A stretch of 64,000 bases of DNA from CBDCWO01 sp965223405 (GTDB taxonomy: Bacteria; Bacteroidota; Bacteroidia; Chitinophagales; Saprospiraceae). Made by a program: the position numbers and the translations under genes. Shown in pieces: positions 27,409 to 35,815 of this stretch (positions are counted from its first letter, which is position 1; the number at the start of each line of letters is the position of its first letter). The notes below the pieces were generated by a model that saw only the letters and a program-made list of their open reading frames with translations, had not been told where the DNA came from and searched no databases. Location: positions 62,001 to 126,000 of the forward strand of contig CBDCWO010000004.1 of NCBI GenBank assembly GCA_965223405.1, in the 5' to 3' direction.

Positions 27409-28968
27409 ATGATTATGATACGCAAGACTACTTTTTTTAGTGGAATTTACTCTTGTCGATTGTGGATTTGGGTTTTATGTATGAGCGGTATATCCGGTAT
27501 TGTATCAGCCCAGACCTATACAGGCGATTTGTGGATTACAGAACAGGAACAAGTTGATGCTTTTCATTATGTGAGAGTAACTGGCAATTTGGCTATTTAT
27601 GGAGAAGGCATTTTGAATATCGATGGTCTTTCCAGTCTCAATAAAATAGGAGGGACCCTACGCCTTGACAATACATTGGTGACCAATATTGATGGCTTGT
27701 CGAACTTGGACTCGATTGGCAACAGTGTTTGGATCTGGTATAATGAGGAACTTCAGAATATAGATGGCCTGAAAGGTTTGACCAATTTGCCTGGAGTGCT
27801 AGGAGGATTTTCAATTTGGGAAAACCCTACTTTGACCCATGTCGATGGATTGAGGAACATAACCTCAACCGGAGGGAGAATTTGGATTTCATCCTGTGCC
27901 AGCCTTGAAAATATCAATGGATTGAGAAATGTCACTTCCATTGGAGGAGATTTGAGATTGGGTCGACTGCCGTTGATTCGAGATCTTGATCCACTGCGAA
28001 ACCTTACTACAGTTGGAGGAGGACTTAATATTTTCTACAATGATCGCCTGAACAATTTGGACGGTTTAAGACGATTGTCTTCCATCGGTATTTCATTGAC
28101 AGTAATACACAATGCTCGTTTAAGAAACCTGAACGGATTAAGAAATACAACTAGTGTTGGAGGCTCCATTAATATCATTGATAATCCAAGAGTAATTCAT
28201 CTCGATGGTTTGAGAAATATCACTTCCCCTTTAGCCGGTCATCTTCACATACGCACTATGGCCCGTTTAGTGGACATTGATGGCCTGCGCAATATCACAT
28301 CAGTTGGTTCCAGTGTGGCACTTTCATATAACTCTAAACTTCGGAACGTCGACGGATTGCATAACTTGACCACTGTAGGTGATGCCTCTTATCCTGAGGT
28401 AGACAGCTTGACCATTCGTTCTAATCCAAAACTCAGAAATCTCAACGGATTGCAAAATTTGACAACGGTGGTTAGTGATCTCAAAATAGTAAACAACATA
28501 AGACTAAAAAAATGTTGTGGATTATACCCTATACTCACCGGAGGAGGTGTGGGTGGTGCAATTATTATCAGCGGAAACAGGACTGGTTGCGATTCTGAGA
28601 TGGAGATTGTTGATTACGGACCTTGCACAGCTTCGAAAATTGCTTCTGTAGAAATACGACAAAGACCGCGTGTAAGAGTAACCACGACCATTGGAAATAT
28701 CAAATTGAGTAATTATCCCAATCCATTTAGTGATATTACCAAATTTCAAATTTATTTGCCTCAAGATACCCGAATCGTATTTAAGGTTTATGATCTGGAT
28801 GGGAGATTACTGCAAACTTTACGCGATGCAGATTACCTGGCCGGTCAACATCTGATAAACTGGGATGGAACCGATAATCACAATCAAAAAGTACCGGATG
28901 GAATTTATGTCTACAGGTTACAGGCCGGAGATGTCGTTCTGTCAGGGAAAGTGCACTTCATACGATAA
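27409..28968 (+). CDS. secreted leucine-rich / receptor-L-like repeat protein with T9SS sorting domain
   Basis: This 519-residue protein starts at MIMIRKTTFF and has a signal peptide ending VSAQ. Residues about 55-400 hold some twelve repeats of roughly 23-28 residues with the core L-x-N-x-DGL-x-N-ITSVGG, like the receptor L domain or leucine-rich solenoids of secreted Bacteroidota proteins. The C-terminal domain (SNYPNPFSDITKFQIYLP, VYDLDGRLLQTL, QKVPDGIYVYRL, then VHFIR) is a T9SS type A / FlgD-like sorting signal. It would be translocated by T9SS to the surface, possibly for adhesion. It has no enzymatic motif. Upstream in-frame codons back to 27328 do not look like coding sequence. Confidence 0.85.
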   Translation: MIMIRKTTFFSGIYSCRLWIWVLCMSGISGIVSAQTYTGDLWITEQEQVDAFHYVRVTGNLAIYGEGILNIDGLSSLNKIGGTLRLDNTLVTNIDGLSNLDSIGNSVWIWYNEELQNIDGLKGLTNLPGVLGGFSIWENPTLTHVDGLRNITSTGGRIWISSCASLENINGLRNVTSIGGDLRLGRLPLIRDLDPLRNLTTVGGGLNIFYNDRLNNLDGLRRLSSIGISLTVIHNARLRNLNGLRNTTSVGGSINIIDNPRVIHLDGLRNITSPLAGHLHIRTMARLVDIDGLRNITSVGSSVALSYNSKLRNVDGLHNLTTVGDASYPEVDSLTIRSNPKLRNLNGLQNLTTVVSDLKIVNNIRLKKCCGLYPILTGGGVGGAIIISGNRTGCDSEMEIVDYGPCTASKIASVEIRQRPRVRVTTTIGNIKLSNYPNPFSDITKFQIYLPQDTRIVFKVYDLDGRLLQTLRDADYLAGQHLINWDGTDNHNQKVPDGIYVYRLQAGDVVLSGKVHFIR

Positions 28969-28988
28969 TTTGGTTGCCCAAGAGGGGG

Positions 28989-29009
28989 AGTAGTTTGATC
29001 AAAGCTACT
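28989..29009. terminator. hairpin between convergent genes, possible terminator
   Basis: AGTAG-T-TTTGATCAAA-G-CTACT is a nearly perfect 21-base palindrome located 21 bases after the stop of the repeat protein and upstream of the convergent symporter stop. No strong T tract follows, so termination is only possible. Confidence 0.35.
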
Positions 29010-29139
29010 TTGGAAAAAACGGAAATAAGTCGTGTTACTACTGTTAAACTACCGTATACAGTTTTTAAGCTGGTAACATGAATTCTAAGTAAGCAATAAT
29101 CCAACCGGGCTGAATTTTTGCCGATAACAATTCAGTTGA

Positions 29140-30834
29140 TTAGGTATGGTTGGTTTTATCCATAATTGACTGCAGGATTAAAGCTACGAAAATGCAACTC
29201 ATACACCCAATCACATTGTACCACAGATATCCGATTTCGGTTATAAAGAAAAAAGTAAAAACTATTATTTCTGCGGCAATAGCGGCGATAAAAATCGCAT
29301 TTCCTTTAATCCTTTTAATATAAAATGCGGATAAAAATATGCCTAGAATAGTGCCGTAAAATAAAGATCCGACAATGTTTACAAATTGGATCAGATTTTC
29401 AGCTAATGTGCCGAATAAGGCAAAAGCAATCGCTACTAAACCCCAGAAAAGAGTGAAGCCTTTGGAAGCAGTCAGGAATTGACGATCTGTAGCTTCTTTT
29501 TTCACAAAACGCTTATAAAAATCGATTGTGGTGGTAGATGCGAGTGCATTCAACTCGGCGGCAGTGGACGACATGGCTGCGGAGAAAATTACAGCTAACA
29601 ACAGTCCTACTAATCCCTTAGGCAGATGATTGATGATAAAATTCAAGAATACATAATCCCGATCATTGGTTTCAATTGAGGGATCCGTCATGGTGATCAA
29701 TTCTTTGGTGTCTTCTCTTAATTTTTGTTCATCTTCAAAGATGCTATTCAACTCTGCTGCGATTTTTTCCTTTTCCGTTTGATTACCGGTCTTGATGGCA
29801 TTTAAAAATCCGGTTTGTGCGTTTTCCCTTAGTTCCAGTAATTCGTCGTAAGTAGATTCTATCGTCTGCAAAGCATCGGCTTGTTCTGACTCGTATACTT
29901 TTTCGATAGCATGTTGATTAAAAAAAATGGGTGCACGGTGAAACTGGAAAAAGATAAAGACCATGATGCCGGTCAATAGGATAAAGAATTGCAACGGTAC
30001 TTTTAACAATCCATTAAATATTAAACCCAACCGGCTTTCTTTTATAGAACTCCCGGTCAGATACCTTTGGACTTGGCTCTGATCCGTACCAAAGTAAGCC
30101 AGGGCTAAGAACAGACCTCCGGTAATACCGGACCAGAAGGTATAACGAGAATTAAAGTCGATGCTAAAATCGACTACATCCATTCTACCGTAAGCTCCGG
30201 CCAGGGATAATGCATTTCCTAAGCTCCATCCCTCAGGAATATAATCCAGCAGTATAAAAAATGCAATGAACATCCCGGTCATGATGATCAACATCTGCAA
30301 CTTTTGGGTTTGATTGACGGCCTTTGATCCACCACTAACCGTATATAAAATCACCATAGTACCAATGGCCAGATTCGTTATCTTGAGATTCCAACCCATG
30401 ATACTGGACAATATAATGGCAGGAGCAAAAATGGTAATTCCTGCTCCTAATCCACGCTGGATTAAGAAAAGAAATGCGGCCAAAGATCTGGTCTTTACAT
30501 TAAACCGCGATTCTAAAAACTCATAGGCGGTGTATACTTTGAGTTTATAATAAATCGGGATAAAGGTGATGCACAGGATCACCATGGCCAGTGGTAATCC
30601 AAAGTAAAACTGGACAAAGCGCATGCCATCGGAATAGGCTTGACCTGGGGTGGAAAGGAAGGTTATAGCACTTGCCTGGGTGGCCATTACCGACAATCCT
30701 ACCATCCACCATTTGGCCTCACGACTCCCTAGTAAAAATGAATTCAGGTTCTTCTGCCCCCTTGATTTCCAAATGCCATAGACCACAATAAAGAGTAAAG
30801 TGGTACAAAGTACAATCCAATCTAATCTATTCAT
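29140..30834 (-). CDS. sodium:solute symporter (SSS family)
   Basis: This 564-residue membrane protein has about 13 transmembrane helices. SSS features include SFLLGSREAKWWMVGLSVMATQASAITFLS near the start, PGQAYSDGMRFVQFYFG, GTDQSQVQRYL, and AVIFSAAMSSTAAELNALAS in the late helix with the sodium-site serine/alanine pattern. A coiled, charged insertion of about 70 residues (VYESEQADALQ through EDEQKLREDTKEL) lies between helices 8 and 9 and is longer than in most members. The family imports sugars, amino acids or sialic acid with sodium. Gene context (sialidase, esterases) suggests a sialic-acid or amino-sugar substrate, unproven. A 48-residue membrane protein is encoded just upstream. Confidence 0.9.
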   Translation of the reverse strand: MNRLDWIVLCTTLLFIVVYGIWKSRGQKNLNSFLLGSREAKWWMVGLSVMATQASAITFLSTPGQAYSDGMRFVQFYFGLPLAMVILCITFIPIYYKLKVYTAYEFLESRFNVKTRSLAAFLFLIQRGLGAGITIFAPAIILSSIMGWNLKITNLAIGTMVILYTVSGGSKAVNQTQKLQMLIIMTGMFIAFFILLDYIPEGWSLGNALSLAGAYGRMDVVDFSIDFNSRYTFWSGITGGLFLALAYFGTDQSQVQRYLTGSSIKESRLGLIFNGLLKVPLQFFILLTGIMVFIFFQFHRAPIFFNQHAIEKVYESEQADALQTIESTYDELLELRENAQTGFLNAIKTGNQTEKEKIAAELNSIFEDEQKLREDTKELITMTDPSIETNDRDYVFLNFIINHLPKGLVGLLLAVIFSAAMSSTAAELNALASTTTIDFYKRFVKKEATDRQFLTASKGFTLFWGLVAIAFALFGTLAENLIQFVNIVGSLFYGTILGIFLSAFYIKRIKGNAIFIAAIAAEIIVFTFFFITEIGYLWYNVIGCMSCIFVALILQSIMDKTNHT

Positions 30835-30900
30835 GTGTATTTCAAATCAGTCAGTAAAAAACAAAATTGCTCTTAAACGTATGTTTCTAAAAAATAAGAA

Positions 30901-31047
30901 TTAACCGGATACCTGGAATTGCAGAGTGATATAGTAAAAAATCAATACGTAAACCAACAAAGCAACCAGCACAATGCTGTACCAATGTGCCCAGGATGTA
31001 AAGATTGGAGGCTTTTGATTCTGCTGGTTTTCATCTCGCCACTGCAT
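30901..31047 (-). CDS. 48-residue single-pass membrane protein next to the symporter gene
   Basis: This short frame starts at ATG 31047 and encodes MQWRDENQQNQKPPIFTSW, then WYSIVLVALLVYVLIFYYI, a single hydrophobic helix, and ends LQFQVSG. It lies 66 bases upstream of the symporter gene on the same strand. I recall small one-helix proteins of this type before SSS symporters in Bacteroidota; it may be an accessory subunit. The opposite strand also has an open frame here, but its composition is poor for a protein. A Shine-Dalgarno sequence is not visible, which is normal for the phylum. Confidence 0.6.
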   Translation of the reverse strand: MQWRDENQQNQKPPIFTSWAHWYSIVLVALLVYVLIFYYITLQFQVSG

Positions 31048-31257
31048 GGGATATTCGGATTTATTCTGACTTGAAGATAATTAAAAAATTTATTGCAGGT
31101 CCCAAATCGTTTTCTACAACGGATATTATTGAACATCATCGCGATTCACTATTACTACTAATAAATTTTGATGGTGAGTGCTCTGCGAATTACTCCCACA
31201 TCTTCCCGGATTTTGGTAAGACTTTACAAACTCCCTTAGCACCATGCGAGTCTTTGG

Positions 31258-32580
31258 TCAGTCTGGCTGGGATGATGTTTTCTGTGCCCATTTTTTAGTT
31301 TTTAGATAAACCACAACTCCGGAAATGAAGATGGCGATTGCCGTACAAAGAATTAAAGAAGTTCCGATACCAAGATAGAGCTCTGTAACTTCGGTAAACA
31401 CTTTCGTAAGTTGGTATGATCCTAGGAAAATAGTAATACCCACCACACCAATCATTAAGGCATTTAATAAACCAGTATTTCGGAATTTGACGCCAATAAA
31501 ATCGGGATCGTTAATCGCAAAATATAAAAACACGGCAATTAATGGCAGCAATATTCCATTGATGGCTTGTGCCAAAATGATTGCTGGAATCGGTTTAATA
31601 TTCATAATTCCAAGTATAAGTCCTAATCCGAGAACGGTTATCCAGGAAAGTCTGAATTTCCAACCCGAAGATGACCATTGTGCGGTTCCAAAGAGGGATT
31701 GGCCAGTGATTGCTGTGGCAAGCGGGGCAGTAATGGCAGAACTGAGTCCTGCGACCGCCAGACCGGTTGCGAAAAGATATCTACCCCATGGTCCTAGGTT
31801 TTGTTCCAGAGCTAATGCTAATTTATCAAATTCGAAATTACCGGAAATATTCATACCGGTTAATAGAATTGAGATCGATATAAACCCACCGATTAGAATC
31901 GCTACTATTAGGCCGAAACGCATCTCGGAGATGCCTTGACTGGAACTGATGCCGGCTGCTAAAAACAAATTGTAGGGTACAATGGTCGTCCCGATCAGAC
32001 CGATGACCAATATTTCAGATCCTTTAGGAATCCGGGGAACAATCGATCCAATGGCCATTTCTGTAAAATTAAAAGGCGTAAAAAATGCACTATATATAAA
32101 TGCAAGACCCATTCCAGCGACAATAATTCCCAAAATCCGGGATATCCATTTGAGATTGCCGATCCACAATATGACTCCGGAGATTAGTCCTATTAATATT
32201 ATAAAAGTGATCTTACCTTCGGGTTGAAGCAATAAAAACCCTGATACAGAACCCAGGATATTCCCGGCTTCATAAGCACTACAACCGAGGAAGATTGCCG
32301 TAAACAATAGGCTGCAGATCGTTTTGCTTCGTCTTTTGTACTGGTATCTGATTATTTCACCCAACGATTTACCCGATGCCAGCGTAATTCTGGCTGCCGC
32401 CTCCTGCAATACAATCGTTGCAATGATCGAGAAAGTCAATGCCCATATGAGTGTTGTGCCAAATGTTGCTCCTGATTTAGCAGCAGTGGTAACCGTTCCA
32501 GGACCAATAAACGCCGCCGATATTATAGACCATAAGATCAGGCTCTTTGCTTTTTTCCTGCTGATAATCAATTTGGGCAT
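31258..32580 (-). CDS. atypical Nramp-family divalent metal transporter
   Basis: This 440-residue protein has about 11 transmembrane helices of the Nramp/LeuT fold. Helix 1 carries FIGPGTVTTAAKSGA, where canonical Nramp has DPGN; here it is G26-P27-G28-T29. Helix 6 has VPYN (201-204) in place of the canonical MPHN. The metal-binding Asp, Asn and Met are therefore all replaced (G26, T29, V201). Other Nramp features remain (LQEAAARITLASGKSLGEII, SSAITAPLATAITGQSLFG). It is often annotated as a manganese/iron transporter, but the lost ligands make this doubtful; a different cation is possible. It sits after the symporter unit on the same strand. Confidence 0.8.
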   Translation of the reverse strand: MPKLIISRKKAKSLILWSIISAAFIGPGTVTTAAKSGATFGTTLIWALTFSIIATIVLQEAAARITLASGKSLGEIIRYQYKRRSKTICSLLFTAIFLGCSAYEAGNILGSVSGFLLLQPEGKITFIILIGLISGVILWIGNLKWISRILGIIVAGMGLAFIYSAFFTPFNFTEMAIGSIVPRIPKGSEILVIGLIGTTIVPYNLFLAAGISSSQGISEMRFGLIVAILIGGFISISILLTGMNISGNFEFDKLALALEQNLGPWGRYLFATGLAVAGLSSAITAPLATAITGQSLFGTAQWSSSGWKFRLSWITVLGLGLILGIMNIKPIPAIILAQAINGILLPLIAVFLYFAINDPDFIGVKFRNTGLLNALMIGVVGITIFLGSYQLTKVFTEVTELYLGIGTSLILCTAIAIFISGVVVYLKTKKWAQKTSSQPD

Positions 32581-32727
32581 TACAATGAATTAATTGAATG
32601 AAGGTAGACAAATGTAAAAGGATCCATTGGATTGACCAAAGCAATTGATTTCATACCCAATAATCCTTATCTTGCTACCTATGAAATTTGGATATGTAAT
32701 GCGAATAAGGATGCTAATGCCATCGAT

Positions 32728-33915
32728 ATGAAATTCTATTATTTGATTCTATTTGGATTTTACATGTCGACCTTCATGTTTGGATGTGCCATTATTCCCA
32801 TGTCTGGAAATAGTCAAAATGAAAAATCTTTGGTACAGTACGACCTATTTTGTGATGGAGACCATGGTGTAGCCAATTACCGAATACCGTCAATTGTAAC
32901 TACTAAAAGCGGGAAACTATTGGCCGTTTGTGATGCCCGGATCAGCAGAAGGGGAGATCTTCCAAACAATATTGATTTGATGATTCGAAGTAGCCCGGAT
33001 CAAGGAGTAAGCTGGTCAAAGCCTAAGACCATAGTCGATTATCCAGGAAATGAAGGTGGGGGAGATCCGGCAATGTTGGTTGATAGGACGAATAACGTGG
33101 TTTGGTTATTTTACGTTTATGGTACTACCGGAGTTGGTATTAATACATCTAGGCAAGGTTATCACATCGATTCGACGCTTCAATTAATGGCAATGAAAAG
33201 TAAAGATGAAGGTGAATCCTGGTCACATCCAGTGAATATCACCAAGCAAATCAAAGATAAGAATTGGTATGGTGTATTTTTTGCTTTGGGGAGGGGAATT
33301 CAATCCCGTCAAGGGCGGTTATTGGTCAACCTGATGGTTAGAAAGAAGTTTGGTTCAAGCCAAAATGATCATGCTTATGTGGCATACAGCGATGATTATG
33401 GGGTCACCTGTTTGTGTTCGAAGTCGGCTGGTAAATTGATGGGAGAGAGTAAGGTAGTGGAACTTGAAGATGGTTCAATTATGATCAATATGAGGAGTAA
33501 ACATAAATTAAGCCAGCGGGCAGTTAATATTTCACAAGACGGGGGAAATAACTGGGGGCAGTACTTTCATGATAGGGCCTTGATCGAACCTACTTGTAAT
33601 GCCAGCTTAATTAGATATACTTCTATTCATGACGGATTTCAAAAAAGTCGACTTCTGTTTTCTAATCCGGCGGATAAAGGCACTCGCAGGAATATGGCTG
33701 TCAGGATTAGTTATGACGAGGGCAAAACCTGGTCTGATCCTAAAGTGATTTATTCTGGGCTCGCAGCGTATTCTTCTTTGACCGTATTGAAGGATGGGAC
33801 AATCGGCCTCTTGTATGAACGCGGTGAACAGCGGGCTGATGAAAAAATTACTTTTGCTAAATTCACCTTAGAATGGTTAACCGATGGTAAAGACAGGTTA
33901 TATAAGAAGTTTTAA
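32728..33915 (+). CDS. exo-alpha-sialidase (GH33), lipoprotein
   Basis: This 395-residue protein starts at ATG 32728 (MKFYYLILFGFY) with a lipoprotein signal (FMFGC, Cys at about 17). The sialidase fold is shown by YRIPSIV (RIP motif, first Arg of the triad), DARISRRGDLP with the acid Asp, and five Asp-box-like motifs (SPDQGVSW, SKDEGESW, SDDYGVTC, SQDGGNNW, SYDEGKTW). The third has Cys for Trp. Later arginines occur in NMRS and NMAVR, and the Tyr in LAAYSSL fits the nucleophile region. It removes terminal sialic acids from glycoconjugates outside the cell or in the periplasm. It overlaps the next gene by 32 bases; both belong to sialoglycan use. Confidence 0.88.
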   Translation: MKFYYLILFGFYMSTFMFGCAIIPMSGNSQNEKSLVQYDLFCDGDHGVANYRIPSIVTTKSGKLLAVCDARISRRGDLPNNIDLMIRSSPDQGVSWSKPKTIVDYPGNEGGGDPAMLVDRTNNVVWLFYVYGTTGVGINTSRQGYHIDSTLQLMAMKSKDEGESWSHPVNITKQIKDKNWYGVFFALGRGIQSRQGRLLVNLMVRKKFGSSQNDHAYVAYSDDYGVTCLCSKSAGKLMGESKVVELEDGSIMINMRSKHKLSQRAVNISQDGGNNWGQYFHDRALIEPTCNASLIRYTSIHDGFQKSRLLFSNPADKGTRRNMAVRISYDEGKTWSDPKVIYSGLAAYSSLTVLKDGTIGLLYERGEQRADEKITFAKFTLEWLTDGKDRLYKKF

Positions 33916-35090
33916 CTTGATACTCAACATATTGGTTGTAGTTTGTTTAGTTGCCCCTAATGTTATTCGATCTCAGATCCAATTATCCCATTATTTTTCG
34001 AATCACATGGTCTTGCAAAGGGATAAACCTATTCGCTTTTGGGGATCTGCCAATCCGGGATCCGATCTGATCGTAAGATTTGCAGAAAAGACGATAAAAG
34101 CAAAATCGAGTGACAATGGACATTGGGAAGTCACTTTCCCTTCCATGTCAGTTAGTGGCCCTTTTCAATTGTCCGTTGAATCCAGTAAAGACAGATTAAC
34201 CCTAAAGGACATTCTGATTGGAGATGTTTGGCTATGTTCCGGTCAATCGAATATGCAATTTCCCCTGTCACGATCTTCAGAGGCCAATGACATTCCGGTT
34301 AAACATAAATTGAAAATAAGGTTGTTAAAACTGGAAAGACGATCCAAATTGGGCCCGGTTGCATTTACCAAAGAAGAAATGGAGCTGATGGGGAAATCTG
34401 AATTTTTTAAAATCCAACCCTGGCAAGTCCTGGGACCTGAAACTGCGGCTGATTTTTCAGCCGTTGCCTTTCATTTTGGCAACCTTCTATACGACTCTCT
34501 TAAGATACCCATTGGGTTGATCCAGAATGCAGTAGGTGGTTCAACAATTGAGTCTTGGATTAGTCGAGATTCAATCAACTCAAGTGTAGATTTTCAATAC
34601 CTACAGCATGCGGATTGGTATCAGCATTCCAGTATTCATCCGTGGGTTAAGGGTCGGGTTAGGCAGAACCTTCAACCCTGGCTGGAAACTGGTGATACGA
34701 CTAAATCCATGATCCATCCTTTTGCCCCCGGATACCTGTATAGAAATGGGATCGAGTCATTGGTGCCAATTTCCATCCGGGGAGTGATTTGGTATCAGGG
34801 AGAATCCAATGCTACAAGTCCTGCTTCATACAAGAAGTTATTTGAAATGATGATCGCATGCTGGAGAACTTCGTTCAATGAAATCAACTTGCCTTTCTAT
34901 TTTGTCCAATTACCGCGGATTGGAAATCGGAGCCGGTGGCCAGAATTTAGATCACAGCAGGAAGCCTGTCTAGAATTCCCCGGTACCGGAATGGTGGTGA
35001 CGATTGATCAGGGTCATCTGAGCGATGTTCATCCCAGGGAAAAGAAAGTTATTGGTGAAAGGTTAGCGAGGTTGGCATTAGAGAAATGTT

Positions 35091-35098
35091 ATGGTTTC
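35091..35098. repeat. target site duplication, left copy (8 bp)
   Basis: ATGGTTTC lies directly left of the IS66 end and is repeated at 37378-37385. Eight-base duplications are the rule in the IS66 family. Confidence 0.95.
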
Positions 35099-35120
35099 GT
35101 ATGCACGCCACCAACCCCAT
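35099..35120 (+). repeat. IS66 left terminal inverted repeat
   Basis: Starts GTATGCACGCCAC and ends AACCCCAT. It pairs with the right end at 37356-37377 with 19 of 22 positions equal (differences at positions 7, 9 and 14). Confidence 0.9.
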
Positions 35121-35175
35121 CTAGTGAGTCTGGGTTCCCTGAACTACATTTGTAAGATAATCAAAAGTAGGAAAA

Positions 35176-35463
35176 ATGGGAATGAGCAAGGTACGTGATA
35201 AGATGAAAAAGTTGGTAATGGATTATCACAAAAGTGGAGAAAGCAGAGCCACGTTCAGCAAGGCACATGGTTTGAGCATAGCGAAGTTGAGTTATTGGGT
35301 AACATATTATAACAAAGAAAAAAAGGAAACGGGTAATTTTGTTCAATTAAGCCCCCCCAGAACAATGACCCAAATACGAATACATCTTCCCAATGGAATA
35401 GAGATTGAATGTGGAGGGAGTATCCCTGAGGAGTTGATAGAAAAAATCATGAGTTATGCTTGA
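35176..35463 (+). CDS. tnpA: IS66 accessory protein TnpA
   Basis: This 95-residue protein has a helix-turn-helix-like N-terminal part (KLVMDYHKSGESRATFSKAHGLS, then AKLSYWVTYYNK) and a C-terminal segment ending in IHLPNGIEIECGG, which is characteristic of IS66 Orf1 proteins. It is needed with TnpB for transposition in the family. Its stop overlaps the tnpB start by 8 bases, which suggests translational coupling. The start at 35176 gives MGMSKVRDKMKKL. Confidence 0.88.
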   Translation: MGMSKVRDKMKKLVMDYHKSGESRATFSKAHGLSIAKLSYWVTYYNKEKKETGNFVQLSPPRTMTQIRIHLPNGIEIECGGSIPEELIEKIMSYA

Positions 35464-35797
35464 GAGTAGTCGACGATATTATCTATATGATAATCCTGTT
35501 GATATGCGCAAAGGATTCTGGGGTTTGGGCAAAATAGTAATGAGTCAAATGCACCACCGGGCAAAGAGTGGAGACGGATATGTATTTATCAACCGGCGGG
35601 GTAATTTACTAAAGTTATTACTGTGGGAAGGAGATGGATTCAGTATATATTACAAGCAGTTGGAGCGCGGTACATTTGAACATCCCAAGGATAAGTCATA
35701 CCGGATAAGCTATGAGAAATTGCTATTGATATTGCGTGGAATAAATAGTGAAAAGATAGTAAAAAGAAAGCGTTATAATTTGGGAAAAACGGGATAG
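35456..35797 (+). CDS. tnpB: IS66 accessory protein TnpB
   Basis: This 113-residue protein has the classic IS66 Orf2 pattern: YLYDNPVDMRKGFWGL, GDGYVFINRRGNLLKLLLWEGDGFSIYYKQLERG. It is a small basic protein of unknown biochemical role, essential for transposition in the family. The gene overlaps tnpA by 8 bases and precedes tnpC by 18 bases. Length is normal. Confidence 0.92.
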   Translation: MLESSRRYYLYDNPVDMRKGFWGLGKIVMSQMHHRAKSGDGYVFINRRGNLLKLLLWEGDGFSIYYKQLERGTFEHPKDKSYRISYEKLLLILRGINSEKIVKRKRYNLGKTG

Positions 35798-35815
35798 ATT
35801 ATGTATTTTTAATAT

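Larger units (their letters stand above)
33884..35155 (+). pseudogene. sialate O-acetylesterase, 5' part, interrupted by IS66
   Basis: This frame of 423 residues begins inside the sialidase gene end and has an N-terminal signal. It continues as a SASA/SGNH esterase: SHYFSNHMVLQRDKPI, LCSGQSNMQFPL (S122), GVIWYQGESNA, and the acid/base pair in DQGHLSDVHP (D381, H383). The native sequence ends at base 35098 in KCYGF. Beyond that it reads into the IS66 left end (VCTPPTPSS) and stops at 35155. The missing C-terminal part is found at 37386-37730. Precise joining gives a 519-residue protein in one frame. The truncated product keeps the catalytic residues but lacks the last 115 residues, which normally complete the domain, so it is probably inactive or unstable. 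Confidence 0.93.

Noticed and set aside
27840..28470. Regular DNA periodicity suggestive of a CRISPR or minisatellite
   Set aside because: The spacing comes from the protein repeats of the surface protein; repeats are diverged in DNA and there are no spacers.
30941..31298. Plus-strand frame of 97 codons starting at 31005
   Set aside because: It is antisense to the 48-residue membrane protein and to the Nramp end; composition is not protein-like.
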